Shown here: positions 17,929 through 27,153 of the stretch, piece after piece
Numbering within the stretch: the first letter of the stretch is position 1
How the letters are laid out: the number at the start of each line of letters is the position of its first letter
Origin: an uncultured Granulicella sp.
GTDB lineage: Bacteria; Acidobacteriota; Terriglobia; Terriglobales; Acidobacteriaceae
Length of the DNA stretch: 33,707 bases
Assembly: GCA_937871785.1 (NCBI GenBank)
Contig: CALMON010000169.1
Location: 1-33,707 of the forward strand
Direction of reading: 5' to 3'
Notes under the pieces: generated by a model
Database searches by the model: none
Seen by the model: the letters and a program-made list of their open reading frames with translations, nothing else
What the model was told of the DNA's origin: nothing
Made by a program: the position numbers and the translations under genes

Positions 17929-18470
17929 TGCCTCCCCAAGAAGGAGTTTACGGCCTCCTGGCCGAGTTCAATACACCCTCGGAGTTGGTATACGCGACGC
18001 AGCAGGCGCGCGCCGCCGGATTCCGCCGCATGGAGTGCTACACCCCGTATCCGGTAGAAGAAGCGGCGGAGGCGTTGCACTTTCACAAGACGCGCGTGCC
18101 CATGGTCTGCCTGCTGGGCGGTCTTATGGGGTTGACGACCGCCTTCCTGATGGAAACCTGGGTGTCTTATTGGGCGTATCCCATCAATGTGGCGGGGCGG
18201 CCTCTCGAAAGTTGGCCCGCGTTTATCATCCCTGCGTACGAGTGGACGATCCTGTTCTCCGGACTTTCCGCCGCGTTCGGCATGTTCGCGCTGAACGGGC
18301 TGCCGCAGCTATACCATCCCGTCTTCAACGCTCCGAATTTCCGCAACGGAGCGACCACGGACAAATTCTTCCTTTGCCTCGAAGCCCACGACCCGATGTT
18401 TTCTCGCGGAGGTACCCGCGATTTTCTGAACAGGTTTTCTCCGGTCTCCGTTGTGGAGGTCGACCACTAA
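17928..18470 (+). CDS. actD: Alternative complex III subunit ActD (DUF3341)
   Basis: Starts in a TGATG overlap with actC: MPPQEGVYGLLAEFNTPSELVYATQQARAAGFRRMECYTPYPVEEAAEAL...; two TMs; C-terminal TTDKFFLCLEAHDPMFS. Confidence 0.94.
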   Translation: MPPQEGVYGLLAEFNTPSELVYATQQARAAGFRRMECYTPYPVEEAAEALHFHKTRVPMVCLLGGLMGLTTAFLMETWVSYWAYPINVAGRPLESWPAFIIPAYEWTILFSGLSAAFGMFALNGLPQLYHPVFNAPNFRNGATTDKFFLCLEAHDPMFSRGGTRDFLNRFSPVSVVEVDH

Positions 18471-19321
18471 TGCAGGCACATGACATACACCAGGCAGGAA
18501 CAGGCGTGCAGAAGCTGAAACACATCACGGCGTTGGGTGCCTTTGGCGCGGCTCTGATTTTGAGCGGCTGCCGACAGGATATGCACAATCAGCCGAAGTT
18601 CTACCCGCAGCGCGGCTCGGATTTCTACCCCGACCAGCGTTCGGTGCGGCCTCAGGTCGAAAACACGGTAGCCCGTAGCCAGATGCAGGATGATTACTTC
18701 GAAACCGGCATGGTCAACGGAGCGGAAGGCAATGCGTTCCCGTTTCCGGTCACGATGGACGTTCTTCACCGCGGACAGGAGCGCTACAACGTGTATTGCA
18801 CACCGTGCCATTCCCGCGTTGGAAACGGCGCCGGCATGATCGTCGAACGCGGCTACCGCCCGGCCGGAAACTTCCACGTCGACCGCCTGCGTAACGCGCC
18901 TCTCGGCCACTTCTACTCGGTCATAGCCAACGGATATGGCGCCATGCCTGACTACTCGGCGCAGCTCACTACCGAAGACCGCTGGGCCGTGGTCGCTTAC
19001 ATCAAGGCCCTGCAGCTTTCGCAAAACGCATCGGCTTCGGACGTCAGCGGCGGCGAGCATCCGCAGCCGCTTAGCGACGTCGCCCACAATGCCGGCTTCG
19101 ATCAGGGCTTTCTGCAGGAATGGACCCTGCCCGCAACGGCGAACGTGATCGGTACGCCCGGCGGGCATGATTACGTGATTCCGAACGGAGTCAACTACCC
19201 GGCGGGTCCGGGAACTCCCGGCCCGGGTGCTCTGAGTAAACAGAGCACCGCCAACCCCGATCCTAGCGGTGCCCACCCGCCGACGTCTCCGGAGCAGCTC
19301 AACGCCGCTCCCAAGCAATAA
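18470..19321 (+). CDS. actE: Alternative complex III subunit ActE (monoheme cytochrome c lipoprotein)
   Basis: TAATG overlap with actD; lipobox LSGC; MHNQPKFYPQRGSDFYPDQRSVRPQVENTVAR; heme motif CTPCHSRVGNGAGM; RWAVVAYIKALQLSQ. Confidence 0.94.
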   Translation: MQAHDIHQAGTGVQKLKHITALGAFGAALILSGCRQDMHNQPKFYPQRGSDFYPDQRSVRPQVENTVARSQMQDDYFETGMVNGAEGNAFPFPVTMDVLHRGQERYNVYCTPCHSRVGNGAGMIVERGYRPAGNFHVDRLRNAPLGHFYSVIANGYGAMPDYSAQLTTEDRWAVVAYIKALQLSQNASASDVSGGEHPQPLSDVAHNAGFDQGFLQEWTLPATANVIGTPGGHDYVIPNGVNYPAGPGTPGPGALSKQSTANPDPSGAHPPTSPEQLNAAPKQ

Positions 19322-19358
19322 GCGCCGTACCAGAATTGACCACGAAGGCTATCAACTG

Positions 19359-20723
19359 ATGGAACTCGCACACGAACATAACGGGATGGCTGGAGCGCAC
19401 GGCGTCACGCACGAGCATGCCGGAGACCACGCGCATCCCAAAGCGCGCACCCTGCCTGCATCGATTGCGGCACCGGCGGTAGTAGCTGCCTGGCGGACAC
19501 GGATGCTGCTGGTCGCCGCCGTCGCCAGCGTGCTTTCACTCCTTTTTCTCTTCGTCCATGGCGGTCGCGGACACATGCTGCGCGCCTACCTGCTCGGCTA
19601 CGTGATGACATTCTCCTTCGCCGGTGGATCTCTGGCCCTCCTGATGCTGCAATATGTTTCCGGCGGTAAGTGGGGACTTCTGCTACGCCGACCCCTGGAA
19701 GCCATGGCCCGCACGCTTCCTGGCGTCTTTGTTCTCTTTGTTCCCATCGCCATCTTTCAGAAGAAGCTGTACCTCTGGGCCAACTACCCGACCAACGCTG
19801 CCGCGCGGGACGCGGTGAAGCACTTCGCGATCAGCGAAGAACAAGCACTTACAACGAACGCAAAGCGCGCGATGCTCAACAACGCTGCCTTCTGGTGGCA
19901 CGCGATCGTCGTGTTCCTGATTCTTGGCCTGATTGCCCATCTGCTGCGCACCTGGTCCGTCCAGCGTGACGCTGATCCCGCCGCCGGATCGCAGAGCAGC
20001 TTCGACCGTTGGCAGAAGCGCTTTGAAAACCTGAGCGGCCCGGGCATCCTGATTTACGTGTCGCTCATGACGATTCTGGTGATTGAGTGGGTTATGTCGC
20101 TCGATGTCACTTGGTATTCCTCCGTGTGGGGACTTCAGTTCCTGGTCGGGCAGGGGTACCTGGTGCTGGCCACCAGCATCCTGACAGTGATTCTGCTGTC
20201 GAAGACCGAACCGATGCGCACTATCCTGCGCACCACCGAGCAGCACGACCTGGGCAAGTTCCTTTTTGCCTTTGTCATGCTCAACATCTATCTGAATTTC
20301 GCGGAATACCTGATCATCTGGTCGGGCAACGTACCGGACGAAATCCCTTGGTACCAGAACCGCACTCTGGGTGGCTGGTGGGTGATTGCCCTTCTGGATT
20401 TCATATTCCACTGGGTCATCCCATTCACTCTTCTGCTTTCCCGTGACTTGAAGCGCAACAAGCGCAAGATGATCATTCTGACCTGCTTCATGATCTTCGC
20501 GCGCGCGTTTGACCTATTCTGGCTCATTGAGCCGAATTTCGGCGACGCTGCCCGTAACCTGCATCTCGGCGGGAACATCGGTATCCTTGCCTACTTTACC
20601 GTTCCCGTAGCCGTTGTCGCCGCCTGGACGGCGTACTACCTAACGAACCTCATGTCGCGTCCTTTGGTGAACACTAACGACCCGCATCTGGCGGAAATCC
20701 TGGAGCCTGAACATGCCCACTAA
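19359..20723 (+). CDS. actF: Alternative complex III subunit ActF (quinol:cytochrome c oxidoreductase, NrfD-like membrane protein)
   Basis: Start MELAHEHNGMAGAHGV; TM-rich; LEAMARTLPGVFVLFVPIAIFQKKLYLWA, VIEWVMSLDVTWYSSVWGLQFLVGQGYLVLA, RAFDLFWLIEPNF. Confidence 0.93.
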   Translation: MELAHEHNGMAGAHGVTHEHAGDHAHPKARTLPASIAAPAVVAAWRTRMLLVAAVASVLSLLFLFVHGGRGHMLRAYLLGYVMTFSFAGGSLALLMLQYVSGGKWGLLLRRPLEAMARTLPGVFVLFVPIAIFQKKLYLWANYPTNAAARDAVKHFAISEEQALTTNAKRAMLNNAAFWWHAIVVFLILGLIAHLLRTWSVQRDADPAAGSQSSFDRWQKRFENLSGPGILIYVSLMTILVIEWVMSLDVTWYSSVWGLQFLVGQGYLVLATSILTVILLSKTEPMRTILRTTEQHDLGKFLFAFVMLNIYLNFAEYLIIWSGNVPDEIPWYQNRTLGGWWVIALLDFIFHWVIPFTLLLSRDLKRNKRKMIILTCFMIFARAFDLFWLIEPNFGDAARNLHLGGNIGILAYFTVPVAVVAAWTAYYLTNLMSRPLVNTNDPHLAEILEPEHAH

Positions 20724-21384
20724 AGGAAGAGAAGGTCACGACGCGGGTAAGCCCGAAGGCGTTCCTGCCCATCCCGCGAACAAGCACGATTCCGACCACC
20801 CCGGATACGAAACGCAGGACGTCAACATTGGTGGGGTCATCATCTTCCTGAGCGGCCTCATGGGCTTCCTGGTGGTGTTCTTCTTCGTCTGCTTCTACCT
20901 CGGTAAGGTCATCAATATCAGCTTCGTAAAAGCGGATGGAGCTCCCGACCGCTGGCACCCGTACGGTGTTACGCACAACGCCGATCGGCAGAACCTGACG
21001 CCCAATCCGGTAACGGAGCAAAAGGAACTCGCCGACCTGACGCGCTCCTTTCCAACGCCTCGCGTAGTCGCCGACGACAGCAACCAGGAAACAGCGGAGA
21101 TGCATGCCCGTGAAGATCTCCTGCTCGATAATTACAGTGTCGACAACGGCGTCACCCGCATCCCGATCGACCAGGCCATGCAGTTGATCGCACAGCGTGG
21201 CCTGGGCTCGGCTCCCGCGCAACAACCCCGGACCCTCATGGCTGGCGATGTCGCCCCGAGCATCCATGCTCCGCTGACAACGGGCTTCGCTCGCACCGGA
21301 TACGAACTCGATACCATCGCCGCTCGCGACCAGAAGAACAGTTTCACCGCCGCTTCGGCTGAAGCGGGCGCCCACAAGGAATAA
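20713..21384 (+). CDS. Uncharacterised single-TM protein encoded between actF and sco
   Basis: Overlaps actF by 11 nt. VNIGGVIIFLSGLMGFLVVFFFVCFYLGKVI (TM), then a hydrophilic region with DLLLDNYSVDNGVTRIPIDQAMQLIAQRGL. Confidence 0.85.
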   Translation: MPTKGREGHDAGKPEGVPAHPANKHDSDHPGYETQDVNIGGVIIFLSGLMGFLVVFFFVCFYLGKVINISFVKADGAPDRWHPYGVTHNADRQNLTPNPVTEQKELADLTRSFPTPRVVADDSNQETAEMHAREDLLLDNYSVDNGVTRIPIDQAMQLIAQRGLGSAPAQQPRTLMAGDVAPSIHAPLTTGFARTGYELDTIAARDQKNSFTAASAEAGAHKE

Positions 21385-21401
21385 GGAAAGCAAACCGACG
21401 C

Positions 21402-22328
21402 ATGAGCCTTTCACGTCCAATTCGCATGCACCGCCTTTTCGCCGCTCTGGCGTTCAGCGGAGCGTTTCTATCCGCAGCGGCGCAGGTGGCCAGCTATGGC
21501 GATAAATCCATGGGCGAGAACCGTGGAGACGAGCTTCCACGGGTGCTTCAACAGGTAGGCGTCTCTCAACATCTGAATGGGCAACTCCCTCTCAACGCTT
21601 CTTTCATCGACGATACGGGCAAGCCGGTCACGCTCGGCACATACTTCAACGGAAAGCGCCCGGCTGTCTTCTCGTTGGTCTATTTCGACTGCCCCATGCT
21701 CTGCTCCGAGGAACTCGACGGACTCACCGGCGCTCTTGAAATGGTAAAGCTCGTTCCCGGCAAGGATTTCGACGTGGTGGTCGTCAGCATCGATCCTTCG
21801 GACACCCCCGCAAAAGCGGCCGCGAAAAAGGCTTTTTATGTCAAGCGCTACGGTCGTCCGGAAACGGCGGACGGATGGCATTTCCTTACCGGGCAGCTTC
21901 CGGCGATTAACGCCGTCACGGATGCAGTTGGTTTCGGCTACGTCAAGGTCCCGGGTCCCGACGGTAAGCTCACTCAGTTCGCCCACGCCAGCTCCATCGA
22001 ACTGGTCACCCCAGCCGGTAAGATGGCCCAGTACTACCTCGGCGTCGAATATTCGCCGAAGGATATGATGCTGGGGCTGATTGAAGCTTCCGGTAACAGA
22101 ATCGGCTCGCCCGTTGCGAATATCCTCACCTACTGCTATCACTACGATCCGCAGACGAACAAGCATTCTTTGATTGTCGCGCGCGTTGTGCAGCTAGGCG
22201 GCATGGTGACCGTAGCGGGGCTAGGCGGCTTCATCTTTCTTATGTTCCGGCGCGACATCCGGCTCGGGCGTGACCACGACATTCTTCAACCGGCTGATGA
22301 CTTTCCAGACGGAACCCGTAAAGGCTAA
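21402..22328 (+). CDS. SCO1/SenC family copper chaperone
   Basis: Thioredoxin-like VFSLVYFDCPMLCSEELDGL (CxxxC), VVVVSIDPSDTPAKAAAKKAFYVKRYGRP, WHFLTGQLPAINAVTDAVGF, C-terminal TM. Confidence 0.93.
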   Translation: MSLSRPIRMHRLFAALAFSGAFLSAAAQVASYGDKSMGENRGDELPRVLQQVGVSQHLNGQLPLNASFIDDTGKPVTLGTYFNGKRPAVFSLVYFDCPMLCSEELDGLTGALEMVKLVPGKDFDVVVVSIDPSDTPAKAAAKKAFYVKRYGRPETADGWHFLTGQLPAINAVTDAVGFGYVKVPGPDGKLTQFAHASSIELVTPAGKMAQYYLGVEYSPKDMMLGLIEASGNRIGSPVANILTYCYHYDPQTNKHSLIVARVVQLGGMVTVAGLGGFIFLMFRRDIRLGRDHDILQPADDFPDGTRKG

Positions 22329-22330
22329 CG

Positions 22331-23377
22331 ATGCATATTAGTCCAGTATTATGGCAATTTTTAGTCAAGTGGCTTCACGCCTCCGCCCTGTTCCCTGCGG
22401 AAGCGTCGACCATTGCTCCCTACACCGATGCGCTGTACTTCTTTTTGCTGCTGATTACAGTGATCGGCCTTGTTCTGGTCGGCGCGCTGATCTTTGGCTT
22501 CTCCATTCGCTACCGCCGACAGCGCAACCCCGTCGCTACCCAGGTGGAAGGCTCTACGCTGCTGGAAGCCACATGGACGATCATCCCTCTCGCGATCTTT
22601 CTGGTTGTGTTCGTCTGGGGCGCCGTGCTGTATTTCCGCATCTACAACCCCCCCGCGAACTCCATGAACATCTATGTGATTGGTAAGCAGTGGATGTGGA
22701 AGGCGGAGCACCCCGGCGGCCAGCACGAGATTAATTCGCTGCACGTCCCCACGGGCCGTCCCGTACAGCTGACGATGATCTCGCAGGACGTGTTTCACAG
22801 CTTTTCCATCCCCGAATTCCGTGTGAAGCGTGAAGTCGTTCCCGGCCGCTATTCGACGGTGTGGTTTAACGCCACCACTCCGGGCACCTACCATCTGTTC
22901 TGCACGCAGTACTGCGGGACCCAGCACTCAGGCATGATCGGTGAGATCGTCGCACTCACTCCGGAGGATTACGAAAAGTGGACGCAGCAATCGACCAGCG
23001 GCATGAGCCTTGCGCAGAACGGCGAGCGCTTGTTCGCCAGCATGGGCTGTAACGCGTGCCATAACGGCACGGCCGCCGCCCGTGGCCCGAGTCTCGCCGG
23101 GGTGTACGGCTCGCATTTGACGCTATCGAACGGAAGTCAGGTTCTTGTCAACGAAGCCTACCTCCGAGACAGTATTCTTAATCCATCGCAGCACGTGACA
23201 GCCGGTTTTGCGCCGATCATGCCTACCTACCAGGGGCAGATCAGCGAAGATGGCTTGATCGACCTCGTCGAATATATCAAAACGCTGAACTCGAATTATC
23301 GCGTCCAGCAGACCTACGTCACGTCGCAATCCAACCAGGCCGCGCCTACAACGCCGTCCGAAATGGTGAAGCCATGA
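22331..23377 (+). CDS. coxB: Cytochrome c oxidase subunit II with fused C-terminal cytochrome c domain (caa3-type)
   Basis: Two N-terminal TMs; [52 protein letters not shown]; Cu[15 protein letters not shown]; heme c [21 protein letters not shown]. Confidence 0.96.
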   Translation: MHISPVLWQFLVKWLHASALFPAEASTIAPYTDALYFFLLLITVIGLVLVGALIFGFSIRYRRQRNPVATQVEGSTLLEATWTIIPLAIFLVVFVWGAVLYFRIYNPPANSMNIYVIGKQWMWKAEHPGGQHEINSLHVPTGRPVQLTMISQDVFHSFSIPEFRVKREVVPGRYSTVWFNATTPGTYHLFCTQYCGTQHSGMIGEIVALTPEDYEKWTQQSTSGMSLAQNGERLFASMGCNACHNGTAAARGPSLAGVYGSHLTLSNGSQVLVNEAYLRDSILNPSQHVTAGFAPIMPTYQGQISEDGLIDLVEYIKTLNSNYRVQQTYVTSQSNQAAPTTPSEMVKP

Positions 23378-25059
23378 GCACCGCACCTATCGCAATATCG
23401 AACACCATCGTCCAGCTGCCGGACCAGACCACGGCCACCCTGCCAAAGCGCAACTATATCAACGCGGAAAGCGGGATGCTGAGTTGGCTGTTGACCGGCG
23501 ACCACAAGCGCATCGCCATGCTGTACCTCGCTTCGATCACGTTCTTCTTCTTCATCGGAGGAGCCTTCGCCGGGGCGATCCGCTTGGAGTTGCTGACGCC
23601 GCAGCCTGATCTCGTCGCTTCCGACACGTATAACAAGATGTTTTCGATGCATGGCATCATCATGATCTTTCTCTTTCTGGTGCCATCCGTGCCAGCGACC
23701 TTGGGGAACTTCCTGATTCCCATCATGATCGGGGCAAAGGATCTCGCCTTCCCAAAGATCAACCTGCTGAGTTGGTACCTATACATGATCGGCGGCACGC
23801 TTACGCTGGCGGCTCTCGTTCTCGGCGGTGTGGACACGGGTTGGACATTCACCACTCCTTTATCGACGCACTACCTCAACACTCACGTCATTACCGCGGC
23901 GAGCGCCATCTTCGTCGCCGGCTTTGCTTCTATCTTCACCGGACTGAACTTCATCGTCACCATTCACCGGATGCGCGCTCCCGGCATGACCTGGTTCCGG
24001 ATGCCGCTGTTTGTCTGGTCGAACTATGCGGCGTCCATCCTCATGGTTCTGGGTACTCCCGTGCTGGCTATCGCGCTGGTTCTGGTCGCGCTGGAACGCA
24101 CCATCGGCATCGGGGTCTTCGATCCTACAAAGGGTGGCGATCCGCTCCTCTTTCAGCATCTGTTCTGGTTCTACTCGCACCCCGCTGTGTACATTATGAT
24201 TTTGCCGGGTATGGGTGTGATTTCTGAAGTCATTTCCACCTTCAGCCGTAAGAGAGTCTTTGGGTACACGGCTGTTGCGTTCTCCTCCGTCGCGATTGCC
24301 CTCTTCGGATTCTTCGTGTGGGCTCACCACATGTTCATCATGGGTGTGTCTAACTTCTCGGCTCTGGTGTTCTCCCTGTTGACCATGCTGGTTGCAGTTC
24401 CCTCGGCAATCAAGATATTCAACTGGGCGTTTACGCTGCAGAAGGGTTCGATTACGTTTGAAACACCGATGCTGTATGCCTTCGCCTTTATCGGTCTATT
24501 TACGATTGGCGGTCTCACGGGAGTCTTTCTCGGCTCGCTCGGACTAGACATCCATCTTACGGAAACCTACTTCATCGTGGCGCACTTCCATTACGTCATG
24601 GTGGGTGGTATGTTGATGGCCTTCCTCGCGGGCATCCACTTCTGGTGGCCGAAAATGACCGGACGCATGTATCCGGAGTCAGTTTCGAAGCTTTCCGCAA
24701 TTATCAGCTTCATCGGTTTCAATCTGACCTTTATGCCGCAGTTCATCCTGGGATATCTGGGTATGCCGCGTCGTTACCATGCCTATCCAGCGGACTTCCA
24801 GGTGCTGAACGTGCTGTCCACGGCGGGAGCCACCGTTCTCGGCGTCGGCTTCTTAATGCCGCTGCTTTATCTTGGATGGTCGTTGAAGTATGGTGCGATT
24901 GCCGGTAACAACCCGTGGCAGGCGACTGGACTCGAATGGCAGATTCAGTCTCCGCCGCTGACGGAGAATTTTCTGGTCACACCGATCGTGACACAGGAAG
25001 CGTACGATTACGAATGGCTCGAGAAGAAGACGAAACAAGAGGTGACGACGGTTGGATAA
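23374..25059 (+). CDS. coxA: Cytochrome c oxidase subunit I (heme-copper oxidase, A2-type YS motif)
   Basis: ATGA overlap with cox[68 protein letters not shown]. Confidence 0.97.
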   Translation: MSTAPIAISNTIVQLPDQTTATLPKRNYINAESGMLSWLLTGDHKRIAMLYLASITFFFFIGGAFAGAIRLELLTPQPDLVASDTYNKMFSMHGIIMIFLFLVPSVPATLGNFLIPIMIGAKDLAFPKINLLSWYLYMIGGTLTLAALVLGGVDTGWTFTTPLSTHYLNTHVITAASAIFVAGFASIFTGLNFIVTIHRMRAPGMTWFRMPLFVWSNYAASILMVLGTPVLAIALVLVALERTIGIGVFDPTKGGDPLLFQHLFWFYSHPAVYIMILPGMGVISEVISTFSRKRVFGYTAVAFSSVAIALFGFFVWAHHMFIMGVSNFSALVFSLLTMLVAVPSAIKIFNWAFTLQKGSITFETPMLYAFAFIGLFTIGGLTGVFLGSLGLDIHLTETYFIVAHFHYVMVGGMLMAFLAGIHFWWPKMTGRMYPESVSKLSAIISFIGFNLTFMPQFILGYLGMPRRYHAYPADFQVLNVLSTAGATVLGVGFLMPLLYLGWSLKYGAIAGNNPWQATGLEWQIQSPPLTENFLVTPIVTQEAYDYEWLEKKTKQEVTTVG

Positions 25060-25828
25060 TCTGATCGCATCCCCCCACGCTCTGGAAGATCAGGAACTCA
25101 TGCCGGGCGAAACCGTCGTGCATGAGCCCCACACCTTGCTTCCGCAGCACCGCCATCACTTTGAAACAGAAGAGCAGCAGCGGGAAGCTGGCAGCTTTGG
25201 CATGTGGCTTTTCCTGCTGACCGAAATCATGTTTTTCGGCGGGATGTTTTTTGCCTACCTGCTGTATCGAAACTGGTATTATCCCGCGTTTGCGGTTGCG
25301 TCCAACCAGCTGAATGTTCCGGAAGGTGCAATCAACACCGCCATCCTGATCACTTCGGGCTTTTGCATGGCTCTCGGAGTGTGGGCGGCTGAAGTACGCA
25401 AGAAAAAGTTTCTGGTGTTAATGCTCGTGCTCACGACCGTTTTCGGCGTTGCGTTCCTTGGTGTCAAGGTCGATGAGTACCACGAGAAATATGAGCACCA
25501 CCATATTCCAGGTGCAAGCTTCTCGATTGCAGAGTTCGTCAATCCTGCCGCGTACCACATTGACGAAAGGCCCCTGTCTCCGGACATGGCGCAGCATACC
25601 CAGCTTTTCTTTTTCCTTTACTTTGCGATGACTGGGATGCACGCGCTTCACATGATCATCGGCATTGGGATTCTGGGCTGGCTCATCTGGCGTGCGAATC
25701 GTGGGGAGTTCAGCACCGGGTATGTCGCTCCGATCGAAAACTTTGGCCTATACTGGCACTTCGTTGACATCGTCTGGCTCTTCCTGTTCCCCTTGCTATA
25801 CCTGATCAACCGCCACCTGGCGCACTAA
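25052..25828 (+). CDS. coxC: Cytochrome c oxidase subunit III
   Basis: [77 protein letters not shown]. Confidence 0.95.
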   Translation: MDNLIASPHALEDQELMPGETVVHEPHTLLPQHRHHFETEEQQREAGSFGMWLFLLTEIMFFGGMFFAYLLYRNWYYPAFAVASNQLNVPEGAINTAILITSGFCMALGVWAAEVRKKKFLVLMLVLTTVFGVAFLGVKVDEYHEKYEHHHIPGASFSIAEFVNPAAYHIDERPLSPDMAQHTQLFFFLYFAMTGMHALHMIIGIGILGWLIWRANRGEFSTGYVAPIENFGLYWHFVDIVWLFLFPLLYLINRHLAH

Positions 25829-25863
25829 CCCAGCGCGCACAAGCGACAAAGGACTCTCCTGCG

Positions 25864-26214
25864 ATGGCTAGCAATCCGCATACAGACGTGCATGACCCGG
25901 CAAACATTACCAACCCGGAACACGCCGAGCACCATATCGTCACGCCGTTTCAATACGGCTTGGTGTTTCTGACTCTCCTTGTCTTCACGGGTATTACCGT
26001 AGGGGCCGCTTACGTCAATCTTGGCCCCATGAACCCGGTCATCGCTTTGTTGATCGCCAGTTTCAAGGCTGTAGTCGTTATCCTGTTTTTCATGCACGTT
26101 CGTTGGCAGTCGCGATTGATCAAAATGACGATCGGCGCGGGGTTCTTCACGTTCCTCGTCCTGATCACGATGACTCTCAGTGATTACATATCGCGTGCAT
26201 GGGGCCTCTGGTAA
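25864..26214 (+). CDS. coxD: Cytochrome c oxidase subunit IV (prokaryotic type)
   Basis: 116 aa, three TMs; GLVFLTLLVFTGITVGAAYVNLGPMNPVIALLIASFKAVVVILFFMHVRWQSRLIKM; terminal gene of the cox cluster. Confidence 0.9.
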   Translation: MASNPHTDVHDPANITNPEHAEHHIVTPFQYGLVFLTLLVFTGITVGAAYVNLGPMNPVIALLIASFKAVVVILFFMHVRWQSRLIKMTIGAGFFTFLVLITMTLSDYISRAWGLW

Positions 26215-26228
26215 GAGCCTTTCCGCCT

Positions 26229-26268
26229 ATCGTAAAGCCCCTCTTTCGAGGGGCTTTACGATTTGTTC
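26229..26268 (+). terminator. Intrinsic-terminator-like hairpin closing the act-sco-cox operon
   Basis: Perfect 15-bp inverted repeat ATCGTAAAGCCCCTC (26229-26243) TTTC GAGGGGCTTTACGAT (26248-26262), followed by TTGTTCT. Confidence 0.85.
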
Positions 26269-26523
26269 TAATGGAGTTGACGCGAGACGCAGAGCCGTTT
26301 CCATCGCGGACAACGGTCCTGATCCCTCGAGCAGTTCTCCTGCAGGTTTAGAGTCCACTGTAAGATTTTAGGTCGCGCCTTCAGGGCGCTCTGTCCGTTT
26401 GTGTATCGATACCTAAGCTTCGCTCCAGGCCGGTACAAGACGGGCCTTCAGCCTTGAAGCAAAGCACACACCTAAAGGGGAGGTGCTCTGTGCTTCCCCT
26501 CAACGGCCTATATTTGATTCGCT

Positions 26524-27153
26524 CTAGAGCCATCCTCGAGTTCGGGCGATGCGCGCTGCGTCAATGCGATTGGAGGCACCCAGCTTGCTGATCGCTTCCG
26601 AAAGGTAATTTCGCACCGTGCCTTCGGATAAGCGTAGATCGGCGGCGATTTCCGCCGATGTGCGACCATCGCCAGCGCGTTGCAGAATCTGCCGTTCACG
26701 GTCGGAAAGCGGGTCTTCATCGCTGTTCCAGGCTTCGGCGGCGAGCGCGGGGTCCACGGCGCGAAGTCCGTTATGCACACGGCGCACCGCTTCGGCGAGT
26801 TCGGACGCCGGGCGCTCCTTGAGCATGTAGCCTCGCGCCCCTGCTTCGAGCGCGCGCCGCAGATAGCCGGGGCGGGCGAAGGTGGTCAGAATAATGACGC
26901 GTGTCTTCGAGTCCTCCTGTTTGAGCGCGGCGGTCAACTCAAGGCCGGTCATTTCCGGCATTTCGATGTCGGTGATCAGCACATCCGGGCCGAGTTCGCG
27001 AACGCGCCGATGCGCTGCGCGACCGTCCGGAGCCTCGGCCAGCACGGCGATGTCCGGTTCCAGCGCGAGCAGCGCGGCGAGCGCGCCGCGCAGCATCGCC
27101 TGATCTTCCGCGATCACGACGCCGATGACGGACGGGCTGGCGGTAGCGCTCAT
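26524..27153 (-). CDS. LuxR/NarL-family response regulator (DesR-like)
   Basis: VVIAEDQAMLRGALAALLALEPDIAVLAEAPDG; DVLITDIEMPEMTGLEL; HTH LSDRERQILQRAGDGRTSAEIAADLRLSEGTVRNYLSEAISKLGASNRIDAARIARTRGWL. Confidence 0.95.
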   Translation of the reverse strand: MSATASPSVIGVVIAEDQAMLRGALAALLALEPDIAVLAEAPDGRAAHRRVRELGPDVLITDIEMPEMTGLELTAALKQEDSKTRVIILTTFARPGYLRRALEAGARGYMLKERPASELAEAVRRVHNGLRAVDPALAAEAWNSDEDPLSDRERQILQRAGDGRTSAEIAADLRLSEGTVRNYLSEAISKLGASNRIDAARIARTRGWL

